Shown here: positions 39,042 through 50,960 of the stretch, piece by piece
How the letters are laid out: every line of letters begins with the position of its first letter
Position numbering within the stretch: the stretch's first letter is position 1
From: Nymphaea colorata
Taxonomy: Eukaryota; Streptophyta; Magnoliopsida; Nymphaeales; Nymphaeaceae
Assembly: GCF_008831285.2 (NCBI RefSeq)
Contig: NC_045139.1
Coordinates: 2,116,704-2,180,703 of the forward strand
Direction of reading: 5' to 3'
DNA: 64,000 nucleotides
Made by a program: the position numbers and the translations under genes
The notes under the pieces: model-generated
Database searches by the model: none
The model's input: only the letters and a program-made list of their open reading frames with translations
Told to the model about the DNA's origin: nothing

Positions 39042-40717
39042 ATCTGAAGAAGTTTCAGTCATATCTTTTGATAAAATGGTAGAAGCCAAGACATGAAATT
39101 TTTAGCATTTGGATAAGGAAGAAAAAGAAAATATGAACAGTGAAGAGAAACGGGGCTTCTGTGAGAACAATGGCTAGGAACTCATTATTTACAGTACTAG
39201 ACAAATACAACACCGATCTAAAACCACCCAACAAAGGAAGTTCTCAGGAACCCCATTAATAGCAGAGACTTATCAGAGGTAAGCACAGCTTAAGACAGAC
39301 TGAGATTTTATAGAGATAAGGAACTTATTTTAGCATTCCCATTTGCAACTCAAAATAGACCACGGTCAGTGGAGAGCAAGACTAAAGGTGACTTTAAAAA
39401 CGTAAGGATTGAGGATGATTGTAAGGATGTCAGTGACATTAATAGGCGGTCTCTTGAATGCAGATATGAGAGCATGGACAGTTGTAACAGATGAGCAGGT
39501 GGGAGTGATGAAGTCTGAAATGGAGCCTGCACATGAAAGACTGTCAGTGAGCCCAGTATTTAAATGGGCGGTAAATAAAGAAACAAAATTGAAACTTAGA
39601 AGTAAAGGAATCCATCTTACATAGATAAGTGGGACTTGGAAAAAGGAAACCAGGCATGGCAGAGAAAGAGCAGGAAGCAGAGACTCAGAGTTACCTCAGC
39701 AAAATAATTGGTTGATTGATGACAATAGCAAATTGGTGGAGCTCAGGACAGTTCTTTTGTTAGTCAAGTACTGGACTTGCTTCTAAAGTTTAAATAAAAA
39801 AAGAAGAGAGAAAGAGAGAAAAAAAAATATCTTCCTCACTTCCCTCTGCTGTAATGCAATATTCTACTGACGTTCTTTCGTGAAAACCAAGTTTTTGTAT
39901 TTTTTTAAGCAGCATGCGTCATTACTGAGGTTGAGTAAGATTCTCAAAGTCTTCCCTCTTAAAGGGGTCTCGGGCTCCAAACCTGTTGGGATTAGGAAAT
40001 TTCTGTCTTCCGCTAATTTGAAGACGAAGCCCACTAAAAACTTGGGATTGTGTTGTTGACAGTAAAATATTATTTACCTCTCTCTCTCTCTTCATGGTGA
40101 ACCTGAAAACTGAGACAGTAAAGAAAACCAGGACTGTGGTAACAGTAAAAACATAGATCCAAACTATTCAAAGGGGAAAATGGCGTGCCATCTTATGCAC
40201 CAGTTATTGGAACTCTGCTGTATTTTGTAACTTTCATATTGTTCAAGGCAAAAGGAATGGACCTCAGAAACCTATGGGTAATTTCCCTTCATCCTGTAAT
40301 AATTTCAGCCATGGAGAAACATAGTTGGCATTTGCTCTTTGGACTGCCAGAGTGTTCTTTGTACAGAGAAGGGGAGATGGGAGGGGACCCGCCGTAGGGC
40401 AGTGTCCTAAAGGACGTTTTTTTAACTACGGCCTTTGTTTTTTCCCCTGTCAGCCTTTAACCCGTCACCTCTTTGCACAATTATACTTGCAGCTGCAGAC
40501 CTCATGTGTAAAGGACCACAAGAAAGTGCCATGAATTATGTTCCTCCCTTTTTCTCAAGGTTCTTTTGACTTGTTGCCCTCTGGGGCAGTCAACAGGTCG
40601 GGTACTTGACCCACCAGGGTGCACCAAATCCAGCTAACTAATAAGGATCCAGGTTTGGTTTGTGCTGGTTTGGGAAGATTGCATAGGGAACTGGATCCAA
40701 CCCTTGTTATTTATAAG

Positions 40718-41080
40718 CATAGTTATAAAAAAAAATGCATTAAAAAATGTGTTGAAATGCAAAAAATAAGTCAGCTGAATAAGATGGGAAAAAAACCCGT
40801 TTTTTACAAGTTTTTTTCCCCGTTTTTCTCCCTTTTTATTTTGGGAGTATTTTTCCACATTCTTTAATGTCAAACTGCTTGTCATCTCATTTTTAAAATT
40901 TTATTCATTGTTTGTCTACTTATTTATTGTGGCTTATTAGTTTCTCATTTATTTTATTTTTTACTTAATTTTAAGTATTTTTAATTTTTTTAAAAAAAAT
41001 TATCATATTTTCCTTTTTTCTTCAAGTTTCCCGTATTAGACTTCAGAAAAACCTCTGCGAAGACAACATTTGTAATTATT
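40718..41080. mobile_element. MITE-like AT-rich element, copy 2
   Basis: The ends are CATAGTTATAAAAAA and, inverted, AATAATTACAAATGT. The interior is colinear with the element at 15794-16042: a TTTATTTTTT-ACTTAATTTTA block, then TTTTTTCTTCAAG, then TTAGACTTCAGAAAAACC, then GCGAAGACAAC. The ends are more decayed than in copy 1. Confidence 0.45.
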
Positions 41081-41569
41081 TTTTAAGTCATTTGAAGCAC
41101 AAATCTATTCGATTTATATTTCTTGCAATTGAATACACGCACAATCTAATTAAGATCACAACATATGGATTTTATGTATCTTATTTAATGGCGTAGATGT
41201 GTTTAGAATAGGCGAAAAACCTTCACATTGACTTTTATTTATCGGAGAAATTGAAAAATATTGTTAAATGTAAGATTTTGGCCATTCAAAACCAAATTTC
41301 AGGGAAACCAATCCAGTATATCACACTCATAAAGATGAATGTACAAAAAAAAAATATTGAAAATTTTGATAAGAAACGAGAAGCCAAAGTTCTCTCTTTT
41401 CTTGGATCTGGGTTTAATTTAGCGCCGCATCGGCTTGCACCGGAGTACAAAACACACAAGTATCAAGCATACTTGTTATGCATTATACTAAGTGGAAAGT
41501 GGAAATACACAAGTTCAATACCCACTGTGTTAGGTATCAAAGGCTATATAGCAGATATAAACCCAACAA

Positions 41570-41576
<7 letters not shown>

Positions 41577-41622
<46 letters not shown>

Positions 41623-41692
41623 TATATATATACACACACAGAGAGATAGATAGAGGGAGAGAGAGAGAAAGAGAAAGAGAGAGAGAGAGAGG
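41577..41692. repeat. (TA)n(GA)n compound microsatellite
   Basis: About 60 bp of TA units, a short CACACA run and about 50 bp of GA-rich sequence follow one another directly. Confidence 0.95.
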
Positions 41693-42500
41693 TCCTTTAA
41701 GAAGATGAGGTGACTAGCAAATGTAAGGCCAGGAAAGACTACCATTCCAAGGATGGAGATAAGTTAATTTTTATGGCCAAAATTTTGGTTGTGAAATCTT
41801 TAGGATTCTTGAAATTGATTGAAAGACACACACAGAATCGTCCTTTTGCTCTTTTTATCTTCAATGGATGAACCTAATTGAAGATAAAAAATTCTGGAGG
41901 AACACTCATTCACACATTTCTATATCGAAAGAAGCACTATGTATGTAGCCGTGACTCCATTTCTGGATGAACTAGAAAGTCATGACGATATCGATATTTT
42001 TGTCGGTAAACACTCAAAAGTCATTTTGCTTGAAGAAAAAGAAAAAAGCTCATAACTATTTCCCATTTTTCTGCTGTCATGTCTTTGAATTGTTATTTAG
42101 TTGGTTTCTTGGGTGAACATGGTTTTGTTATGAAGTTTAAAGGTAGCAAACATGTGCTATTTAAGTGCATCTTATTAGTTTTTGGGAACACTTCAAAAGC
42201 TTGGTGGTATATATATGTATGAATTCTTACGTAGTTGGATTCTTGAATTTAGATATTCTTCTTATGAAGTTTGTTCTTATGAAGTTTGTAGGATAGCAAA
42301 AATATGTCATTTTGGCTTGGTAAATCAAGTTTTCGATTCATTGTGGTCTGATTGTTTTTTAAAGACATTTAAAAAAGCTTGTCGCAATGCATACATGTAC
42401 AATAAAAAGAAGTCAGCTTTATTTTTTTAGATAACTTTGCTCGCCTACTTCCATTTGCCTCATGCTCCACACTGTTTCTTGTCTCACTTTGTATTGTTAA

Positions 42501-43031
42501 AACTTGGCTCGTGAACGAGTTCGAGCTGAGTCATTTGTTTAATGAGTCAAACTCAAGTTTATAAGTTGATTCATTCAAATAATCGAGTTGAGTTTGAGCT
42601 CAACACGTAAATGCCGAGTCGAGCTCGAGCCTTAATCGAGTTTGTCGAGCCTTAATCAAGTCGATATATTCAAACACGTTTACGAGCTTGTCGAGCTTTA
42701 ATCGAGTCGAGCTCGAGCTCAACATGTAATAATGAATATCAATTCTATTCAAACGAGTTTGTCAAGTCTTAATCTAGTTGAGCTCGAGCTCAACATGTAA
42801 CGATGAATATCAATTCTATTCAAACGAGTTTGTCGAGCCTTAATCGAGTTGAGTTCGAGCTCAACATGTAACGATGAATATTAATTCTATGCAAACGAGT
42901 TTGTCGAACCTTAATCGAGTCGAGCTCGAACTCAATACATAACAGTCGAGTCGAGCTCGAGCTGCTTTTGTCGTGCTATTCTCGAGCTCGAGGTTTTATT
43001 AGTCGAGCCAAGCTCGAGCTGTCTGAACTTG
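42501..43031. repeat. CTCGAG-rich block with 71-bp tandem units
   Basis: The word GAGCTCGAG recurs throughout. A unit of about 71 bp, holding GCTCGAGCTCAACATGTAA, GAATATCAATTCTATTCAAA and CGAGTTTGTCGAGCCTTAAT in that order, begins near 42711, 42782, 42853 and 42923 with little divergence. The block starts at AACTTGGCTCG and ends near CGAGCCAAG, so the outer ends are inverted. It is not a CRISPR array: units abut and there are no unique spacers. Confidence 0.8.
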
Positions 43032-43517
43032 GGCTTATGTTCACGTCTAGAAAACATGACTATTCAATGCTTTGGTGGAGTATAGAACCCCATTTATACT
43101 TAAAAAGCTTCCCTAATTTCCATGAAAATAAGGGCATTTATATAATTTCAATTTTAAGGGTTTTGTTCTAATACCCATGTTTGAGATAAAGAAATGAATG
43201 ATCTTGTGACCATTCACTAAAAAACCCAAGTTCTTGTGATCTCCAAGTTCTGAACCCATCACTTGTCCCCTTCAAACCCAAGTTGGAATACAAAATATTA
43301 TATGCACGCCTCAAAGCATTCACCTCAATGCTCGGGTGTCAAAATGACCAAAATACCCCTACACAAGGAAGCACAAAGCCAAAGTAGAAACTATTTACCT
43401 TTTCAAAAAGACAAAAATACCCCTAATCCAGCAGGGCAACAATGGTTGACCTCAGCGTTGACCATGTTTCGAAGTTGGGAATGCATCTTAACCTTAGATT
43501 CAGCTATTTGGCGAAAG

Positions 43518-43646
43518 TAAGAAATTATTACTGTTATATGAACTCACCCTGAAAATTGAAGGATATTTATAAAACACTTTATCAAGTTGTTTTATAAATA
43601 TGTCGTAATTTTTGAGACAGATTCATAAAACAATAACAGTTTCTTA
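43518..43646. mobile_element. 129-bp foldback element, copy 1
   Basis: The left arm TAAGAAATTATTACTGTTAT (43518 on) and the right arm ending at 43646, inverted TAAGAAACTGTTATTGTTTT, match at most positions over about 27 bases. The same pattern of arms and interior (GAACTCACCCTGAAAATTGA) recurs near 46803 and 52998. Confidence 0.65.
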
Positions 43647-44430
43647 TTGAGAGTGATAGTATACTATGATTGCGGACCACCGTGTTAGGTTTCTGTATTT
43701 TGATTTCTCTAATAGCCAACTTTCAAAATTTTTCTTCCTTGTTGTTGGACGCATTTCACATGATGGCTTCCGTAGAAAATGAAATTTGAAATTAATGGCA
43801 GAAGCAACCAAAAACAGGTCTATTGGCAATGTTCTTCCTGTTGCATTAAGACCCTTCATATGCACGTGCTGCTGTAGCCTCTTGAGCCCCCAAGTACGGA
43901 CCCGATGGACCCTTCTACCATCAAATAATTGTGACACGGTCGTTCTTATTCTTCCTTTTTGGACTACGCATCAACACCTGTTGGTACTGTCACAATATTC
44001 AAAATGGAATCGTACTTAAATCTTGAATTTAATGGAAATTTAGTTAATTTATTTCTCTAGGTTGGACCTGAATTCATGTTGGTGTTGTCACATACAAAAG
44101 AAAATGAGAGAATTAATTCATTTGCATCTTTAGGAGTACGACATATTGATAGATAAGTTAGTGCAAATAATCAATGTGCTTGGTTTTTAATTAATGAACC
44201 AAAAAGCCCTAGGAGGCATAGGCTAAATGGGTAGACTTGGGGTGTGTTTTCGGTTTGAATTCGTGGGGGCCATCCTCCTATAATATAAGAAGGTTAGGTT
44301 CTACTTGCAAGTTGAAGCATATATAGATCTCACCGCGTAGTGCTAATGCAGTTCTGAACTTCAGAGGCAATTAAACAGGAAGGGCGTTTTAAATGTGACA
44401 TACAAATAATTTACGTACATATGGTTAAGT

Positions 44431-44840
44431 TTGGGCATAGAGATGTCAATATATCCATTTTAAATAAGATATCTAACCGATTCGATCCAAAAAATTGGAT
44501 ATAAAAAAAAATTTAATATCCGATTAAAAGATCGGATCAGATTCAGATTTAATAGAAAAATTGGAAATGGATTCGGATCAGATTCATTTTTTAGACAAAT
44601 TTTCAATATGTAATTCAAAATCGGGTTCAAAATTCAGATCCGGATTCAGACATAAATATGAAAATTGGATTCGGATCAGATTCAGATTGTAAAATCGGAT
44701 TTCAGATTTGGATTCAGATATGACTTTTCTTTATTCGAATTTGAATGCGAATTCGGATCCGAATATGTGAATATCCGAAAAGCGGATATGATTAATGATA
44801 TATTCGATCCGAATCCGATCCATTGACATCCCTACTTGGG
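44431..44840. mobile_element. GGATGTCAAT inverted-repeat element, copy 1, 400 bp
   Basis: The ends are CATAGAGATGTCAAT and ATTGACATCCCTAC, whose reverse complement is GTAGGGATGTCAAT. The interior is an AT-rich run of GATTCGGATC-type words. TTGGG lies immediately on both sides (44431-44435 and 44836-44840) and may be a 5-bp target duplication. Confidence 0.6.
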
Positions 44841-45977
44841 AAAGGATAAGGTTAGCTGGTAATTAATAAGAGTATTAATGGTTTGAATGTGGGTCAAGAT
44901 CCAGCTATTGAATTCAACTCGAGTAATTGGATCAGATCCTACTTTTCTAAAACCCGAATTTAAATCCAATTTACCATGCAATCGAATGGGATCTTTATCA
45001 GATCCCAGTCTGATACTGAATTTAAGATCAGGATTTGGTTCTAAAACTAAATCTTGATCCAATTAGTAATCAAATCCAGTTTTCTTTTACCAGATCAGGC
45101 TAAACATAGCTAGTACTGGCAACGAATCGAACAGCTCATCGTTTAGATAAGTTAGGCTTATTGAGAACTCAATTGGCTCTTAAAAATGTCAGACAAGTTT
45201 GAGGTCCTTCTTGTCAATAAACAAATAGCTATGAATGCATGTTCGTTTTGTCTTGTACAAGTTTATTTGTAAACATATTTTATTGCTTGACATATAAAAT
45301 ACCATTTATGCAACATTTATATGAGTAACAAGATTCAAAAGATAAATTAATTATGAAATTATTTTATTTTATGTACCCACATCTGGTCAAGGATAAGGCT
45401 GGTAAATGTACCAAGTAGGTGGATGCTAAGATGAGTTCAACTTGTGTGGAACTCATGCATGATTGGGTTGGTTAAAGGTTCAGCCAAGCAACAGCTCATT
45501 CATTTCAATAAACAAATTGAGTATGAACACAAGGTGGTCCTTTGTCCTGTATAAAGTAAAAAACAATGCAACCATTTTGTGGCTCATCTGGTTGACCTGA
45601 GCTTGAGCTTGACCAGTTGGTAGTACCAACATGCTCCGCCAAACCAAGGTGGTATAAGTCTTGTTCAGTTTGTTTCAGGTGAGCGAAAGAAAATTAATCC
45701 GTTCGCTGAAGCCCCCTTTTCCTTTGCCTTTAGGGTCTAGGGCTACGTAGATGCTCGGATTGGAGCCTAACTCCATGTTTGCCAAGAACACATGAATCTC
45801 ATTATTATTTATGAGCATAGATAAGAAGAAAGTGAGCCTGTCTGTCGAGCCCAACCAAGACCAAATTGCCACAAGAATAATATTAGGAAACAACTCAAAC
45901 AACAAAATGTCAACATTGAGACTTGATCCGAGGTCTTGAACTTAGCTCCCTTTTTATGCCCCTCTTGTGGATTTTCA

Positions 45978-46393
45978 GTAGGAATGTCAATATGTCGGAC
46001 TTGAATCGGATATCCAATCTCATTTAAAAAAAAAAGTTGAATATCCAATTAAGAAATTGAGTGAAATTAGATTTTAGAAATGATATCTAATCAAATTCAG
46101 ATATACATAAATATCTGATCGGATTTGAATTTGGATTTGAATCAGAATTAGTTTTAAATAAATATCTTATATCAAATGCTCTAACAACTTGAAAATTGGA
46201 TGAATTCGGTCCAAATTCAAACTCTGATTCAGATATGAATGTAAAATTCATATTCATGTTGTGAATTGATTTCAGATTTGGATTCAAATATGATTTTTTT
46301 TTCATTTGTATTCAAATCCAAAGATATAAATATCTGAAAAAGCAGGTATGGTTAGAGTACACCTCGTTTTAATCCTACCCATTGACATTCCTC
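45978..46393. mobile_element. GGATGTCAAT inverted-repeat element, copy 2, 416 bp
   Basis: The ends are GTAGGAATGTCAAT and ATTGACATTCCTC. The interior is again made of GATATC/GATTCAGAT-type words, as in the copy at 44436-44835. No clear target duplication was found. Confidence 0.55.
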
Positions 46394-46802
46394 ATTCTCA
46401 CTGCCACTCCAATTTTTGAATGCAGCAGATTAATTTATTGCCTTTGGCAGCTTTGTCACCCATCTTCCTAAAAGATGCTTATATGTAGGACGATGAACCC
46501 TTCAAAGCATGACCACTCAATGAACCTGTCCTTGGAGAGGTGAACTTCCGGTGAGCCCGGACCACCCAATCCATACAAGGACAGCACCATTTATTCTATT
46601 GCTGCGGATGGACACTATCTACTGTGAGACATGTGATCGATCAACTGTTTGGTACATGGCACAATGCCAACACATTAATTGCCTGAAACTGATTGATCTT
46701 TTACCATTCTATGGAGCACAAACAAGTGAATGTGCATTGGGCATACTCTCTTGGTATTCCAACCTAAAAATCGTACCCATTTGTCTCGAAGATACAGGAG
46801 AA

Positions 46803-46919
46803 TTTGTAACTGTTCTATGAATTTACCCAGAAAAATTAAGGCAAATTTATTGAATACTTTCTAAGGTGTTCCATGAATCTACTCTAGTTTTTATGTTATA
46901 TTCATGAAACAATTACATA
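46803..46919. mobile_element. foldback element, copy 2
   Basis: The left arm TTTGTAACTGTTCTATGAAT and the right arm, inverted TATGTAATTGTTTCATGAAT, pair at about 17 of 20 positions. The interior (TTACCCAGAAAAATTAAGGC) resembles the copy at 43518-43646. Confidence 0.5.
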
Positions 46920-47198
46920 CTGTTATGTTTGCCAAATGGACTCTGAAGTGTGAGTCTAGTGACATGGTTTTGGAATACTGAGGACAATAACACTTCTAAA
47001 GCGCGATCCATGAGCCATATCTTTCATTTTTGTTAGTTTATATAGAAACGTTTGGTGCAGGAAACTTTATCATTTTTGAGCAGTTTGCTAGTGACAATTA
47101 AGTAATAATTAAAATTAACATTGTGTACATATTGGGGTTTAGGTTTTGATGCGATCCTTAGAACCACTTGCAGTTTGATTAGCGAACAGCCAGATGAT

Positions 47199-47770
47199 AA
47201 AGAAAATAGGAAGCAATAGAGAAAGGAAGAGGAAAAGAGAAAACACAAGATTTACGTGGTTCGGTCCTTGAGAACCTACGTCCACAATCAGAAAATCAAA
47301 GTGACTTCCTTCTTTGTTTCTTTTCTTTTTCTTTTTTCTTGATTTCACTTTCTATGTACATCGTCACTTTTTGTACAGTAGTAAGAGGCTACAAAAATCT
47401 CCCTGTAACCGGTGAGAGATTTTTGGGCATAATTATTTCAGTTTGAGAATCGTGAGCCAAATCACCATCTTTATGATCTTTCTTTTTTCTTTTTCTTCTT
47501 ATCCTCTCATCAAGATTTATTTCCTTTTCTCCTTGCGTTGCATTGTGAGAATCGTGGATCAGATTGGGAGCATTCTGGCTGGCACATGATAACTGCTGCT
47601 TTCCATTTGTAGAGCCCATTAAATGACGTTCCATAGAAGCGTTTTGTTCCTTGCAGCTGTCGATACCAAAACTGAACGTTGCATTGAATTTGGGCATTAC
47701 ACTATTTGATAGACGATTTCCTTGCTGACTTGATTGCTCATGAGTCAAAATTGAAGGTTCTTCTTTAATA
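47199..47770 (-). repeat. 3' LTR of the copia element
   Basis: This 572-bp block is repeated at 52104-52675, with an exact offset of 4905 throughout and two mismatches. In the element's direction it follows the purine tract. The stop codon that ends the pol reading frame lies inside it, at 47389-47391. Confidence 0.95.
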
Positions 47771-50691
47771 CGCCCCCTCAAACGAAAACGACTGATGACG
47801 TTGAGTTTGGCTCGTAAATTTAAAAACTGATCTTTCCCCAAGACTTTGGTAAATATGTCCGCAATTTGGTCAGAAGAATGCACGTACCTAGTGGTGAGAT
47901 TCCCTGAAGTGGCCATTTCTCGCACATAATGATAATCAATCTGAATATGTTTCGACCGATTGTGGAAGACTGGATTTTTTGCTAAATAGAGAGCACTGAC
48001 ATTATCACAAAGAAGAACAGGTGCTTTCATAATTGGAATGCCAATATCTCTAAGGATCTGAAGAAGCCAGGTTAATTCGGCCGCTGTTGATGCCATGGAA
48101 CGATATTCAGCCTCGGTGCTGGATCGAGCGACGGTGGTTTGCTTCTTTGCACTCCAAGAAATATAATTTGCTCCTAGAAAAGTACAGTACCTTGTTGTGG
48201 ATCTTCTGGTAAGATGACATCCGGCCCAATCGGCATCAGAAAAAGCATATAAATCAACCGTACTCTGAGAAAGGAGATGAATTCCATAATCGATAGTCCC
48301 TTTGATGTAACGGAGAATACGCTTGGCAATGTTGAAGTGAGCTCGGGTGGGATTCTGCATAAATTGACTGATGAAATTGACTGAAAATGATATCTCTGGC
48401 CGAGTGATTGTGAGGTACTGTAAGGATCCAACTATCGCGCGATAAAATGTAGGATCTGGGTATGATGAAGTATCCAGAAGATCTAACTTAGTTGCCATGG
48501 GAGTGTTCATTGGTTTGCAATCAATCATTTGTGCACGGTCCAAAATGTCTTGAGCATATTTTACTTGATTGAGGAAGAGACCATTGCCAGTGTGTAAAAC
48601 TTCGATCCCAAGAAAATAGCTGAGTTGCCCCATATCTTTCACAGGAAATTCATCTTGAAGTTTAGAGAGAAAATTCTGAATTAAGCTGGAAGAGCTACCC
48701 GTAAGCACCATATCATCAACATAGATTAAGAGAATGAGACAATTGTTATTCTCATGAAACGTGAACATCGATGGATCGGAATAGCAGCTCCGAAATCCAT
48801 TGTCGAAGAGGAAGTCACTTAGCCGTTGAAACCATGCTCTAGAAGCCTGCTTCAGACCATATAAAGCCTTGTTAAGACGGCAAACATGATGCGGAAGAAG
48901 AGGATCCTCAAACCCTGGTGGTTGGGACATATATACTTTTTCATCAAGTGATCCATGTAGAAAGGCATTTTTAACATCTAATTGTTTGATGTGCCAATTG
49001 AAAATGGTTGCAAGAGAAAGAACGAGCCTTATAGTAGTGGGTCGAATGACAGGAGAGAAAGTCTCTTGATAATCGATTCCTTCAACTTGAGTGAAACCCC
49101 GGGCAACCAAGCGTGCCTTTAGCCGATCAAGGCTTCCATCAGCTTTGAGTTTGGATTTGAAAACCCATTTAGATCCAACGACGTTCATATTGGGTTCTTT
49201 TGGAACTAATTCCCATGTGTTATTGGATCTCAGTGCCATCATTTCTTCTTCCATTGCCGCTCTCCATCCATCATGTCGAAGAGCATGTTGAATTCTTTTG
49301 GGCTCTTTTGGAATGCTAGAGTAAGTGATATGAACATTGGCATATTTTGGATTGGGTTTGTGAATGCCCGTCATAGCTCTAGTGGTCATTGTTCTGCTTT
49401 GGGAAGATGTTGCTCGAGTCATAGATCTAGTAACTATGGCTCGAGGTTCCATAGAGTTTGATGGGCTAGATGAAGCTGATAGCGTTGGATCAGGTGGATC
49501 GGCTGAATCAACATTTGTAGGTAAGGAGCTGACATTTGTCGCGTCTTGATCATATACATTTAGGCGCGGGTCTGGTGCAGGGCTGCAACAAGGTGTGAGA
49601 TCGTCTGAATCTAATGGAGTTCCAGCACTTGAGCCTTCGACGTCGACAAAAGATATAAAATCACTTCCCATGACGTCATCCTTGTAAAGAGAAGATGGGT
49701 TTTTGAAAGGGAGTGAATTTTCATCAAAGACGACATGCCTTATGTATAGACGTCTGGAATTTGGTTCGAAGCATTTGTAACCCTTATGAAGGGTGCTATA
49801 GCCGATAAAAACACATGGAACTGATTTAGGATCAAATTTGTTCCTTGCGTATCCTCTCAAATAAGGGAAACATCTGGTCCCAAAAATGCGCATGCTAGAA
49901 TAATTAAGCATCCTGTTAAACAAGATGGCAAAAGGTGACTGCATATTCAAGGTGGCGGAGGGCAGCCTGTTCATTAAGAAAACCGCAGCTGAGAAGGCGT
50001 CAGTCCAAAAACGTGCTGGAGCATTAGAATGGAAAAGCAATGTTAATCCCAATTCAGTGATAGAGCGATGCTTGCGTTCTGCCTTGCCATTTTGTTCAGG
50101 TGTCTTGGGGCAGGAATATTGACGTTTAATTCCAAGAGCATCAAGATAGGCTGTGAAACGAGAACTAGTGTATTCACCGCCTCCATCACTTTGGAAGATT
50201 TTTATTTTCCTGTCGAACTGACGCTCAACCATTTTGTGAAAATGAACAAAAGCATCAAAAAAATCAGATTTATGCCTTAGAGGGTAAAACCATGTAAAGC
50301 GACTATTGTCATCAACAAATATAGCATAGAAATGATATTGTTCTCGAGATGGAACGGGTGCCGGCCCCCATAAATCACTATGAATTTTTTCTAATGGTAA
50401 AGAGCTAATATCATCTTTCTCAAGAAAAGGCAATTTGCAAGATTTTCCCATTTGGCAACTAGCACAAATAGAAAATGAACCATTAGGTAAAACATCAATG
50501 TATTTATGATTCTTCAAAAAAGAGAGAACACTAGATTGAGGATGTCCCAATCGAGCATGCCAAGATTCTTCCGTCGCCCGTCGAAAACGTGATGAAAAGA
50601 AAGCTTTATGATTGCTATTGTTGTTAACTTCATAGAGACCACCTTGTTCAGTTCCCGTTGCCACTAGCCTGCCCGTCCTCTTGTCCTTCAA
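47389..50691 (-). pseudogene. pol: copia pol segment: integrase, reverse transcriptase, RNase H
   Basis: This is an open frame of about 1100 codons. It shows the integrase zinc finger (H45, H50, C76, C79), the catalytic D106, D169 and E205 with D(35)E spacing, the reverse transcriptase core with IYVDDM, and RNase H with FSDADWAGC and STEAEYRS. It is in a different frame from the upstream protease segment, so it cannot be translated as one gag-pol product without a shift at about 50700. The frame passes through the purine tract and runs about 125 codons into the 3' LTR before stopping. No ATG opens the frame at its left limit, in keeping with loss of the join. Confidence 0.92.
47771..47779 (-). 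other. polypurine tract of the copia element
   Basis: On the minus strand GAGGGGGCG directly precedes the 3' LTR. This is the expected place for the plus-strand primer. Confidence 0.75.
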
Positions 50692-50960
50692 GATGCATCG
50701 ACCGGAGGTAAGATGTATGGAAAATCGTTAGTCAATTTACTAACAGAGATAAGATCTTTAGTGAGACGAGGAACATAGAGAACATCCTTAAGAGAAAGAT
50801 TTGGAGAAATATCAGCTTGTCCAACGTGTGTGATTGGGATACGCTGCCCGTTCCCAACAATAACAATATCAGAACCATAATAAGGAGAAATGTTCTTAAG
50901 TTTACCTGCGTCCCCTGTCATATGGGCTGTAGCTCCAGTATCAACCAGCCATCCGGAATC
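50688..50960 (-). pseudogene. copia protease segment
   Basis: This reads in the same frame as gag but is separated from it by a TAA at 50961-50963. It contains the aspartic protease site DTGATAHMTG and, further on, LYVPRLTKDLISVSKL. It ends at a TGA at 50688-50690, where the reading frame no longer matches the integrase segment. Confidence 0.85.

Larger units (their letters stand above)
39042..47198. other. 8-kb gene-free stretch with several repeat families
   Basis: The first few hundred bases are probably the leader and promoter of the TRP-like gene. The rest has no open frame I recognise. It carries an AT-rich MITE (40718-41080), a microsatellite (41577-41692), a CTCGAG-rich tandem block (42501-43031), two foldbacks (43518-43646 and 46803-46919) and two copies of the GGATGTCAAT family (44436-44835 and 45978-46393). 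Confidence 0.55.

Noticed and set aside
42501-43031. Repeat array considered as CRISPR-like or as a coding repeat protein
   Set aside because: Units abut without unique spacers, the genome is a plant, and stops interrupt all frames.
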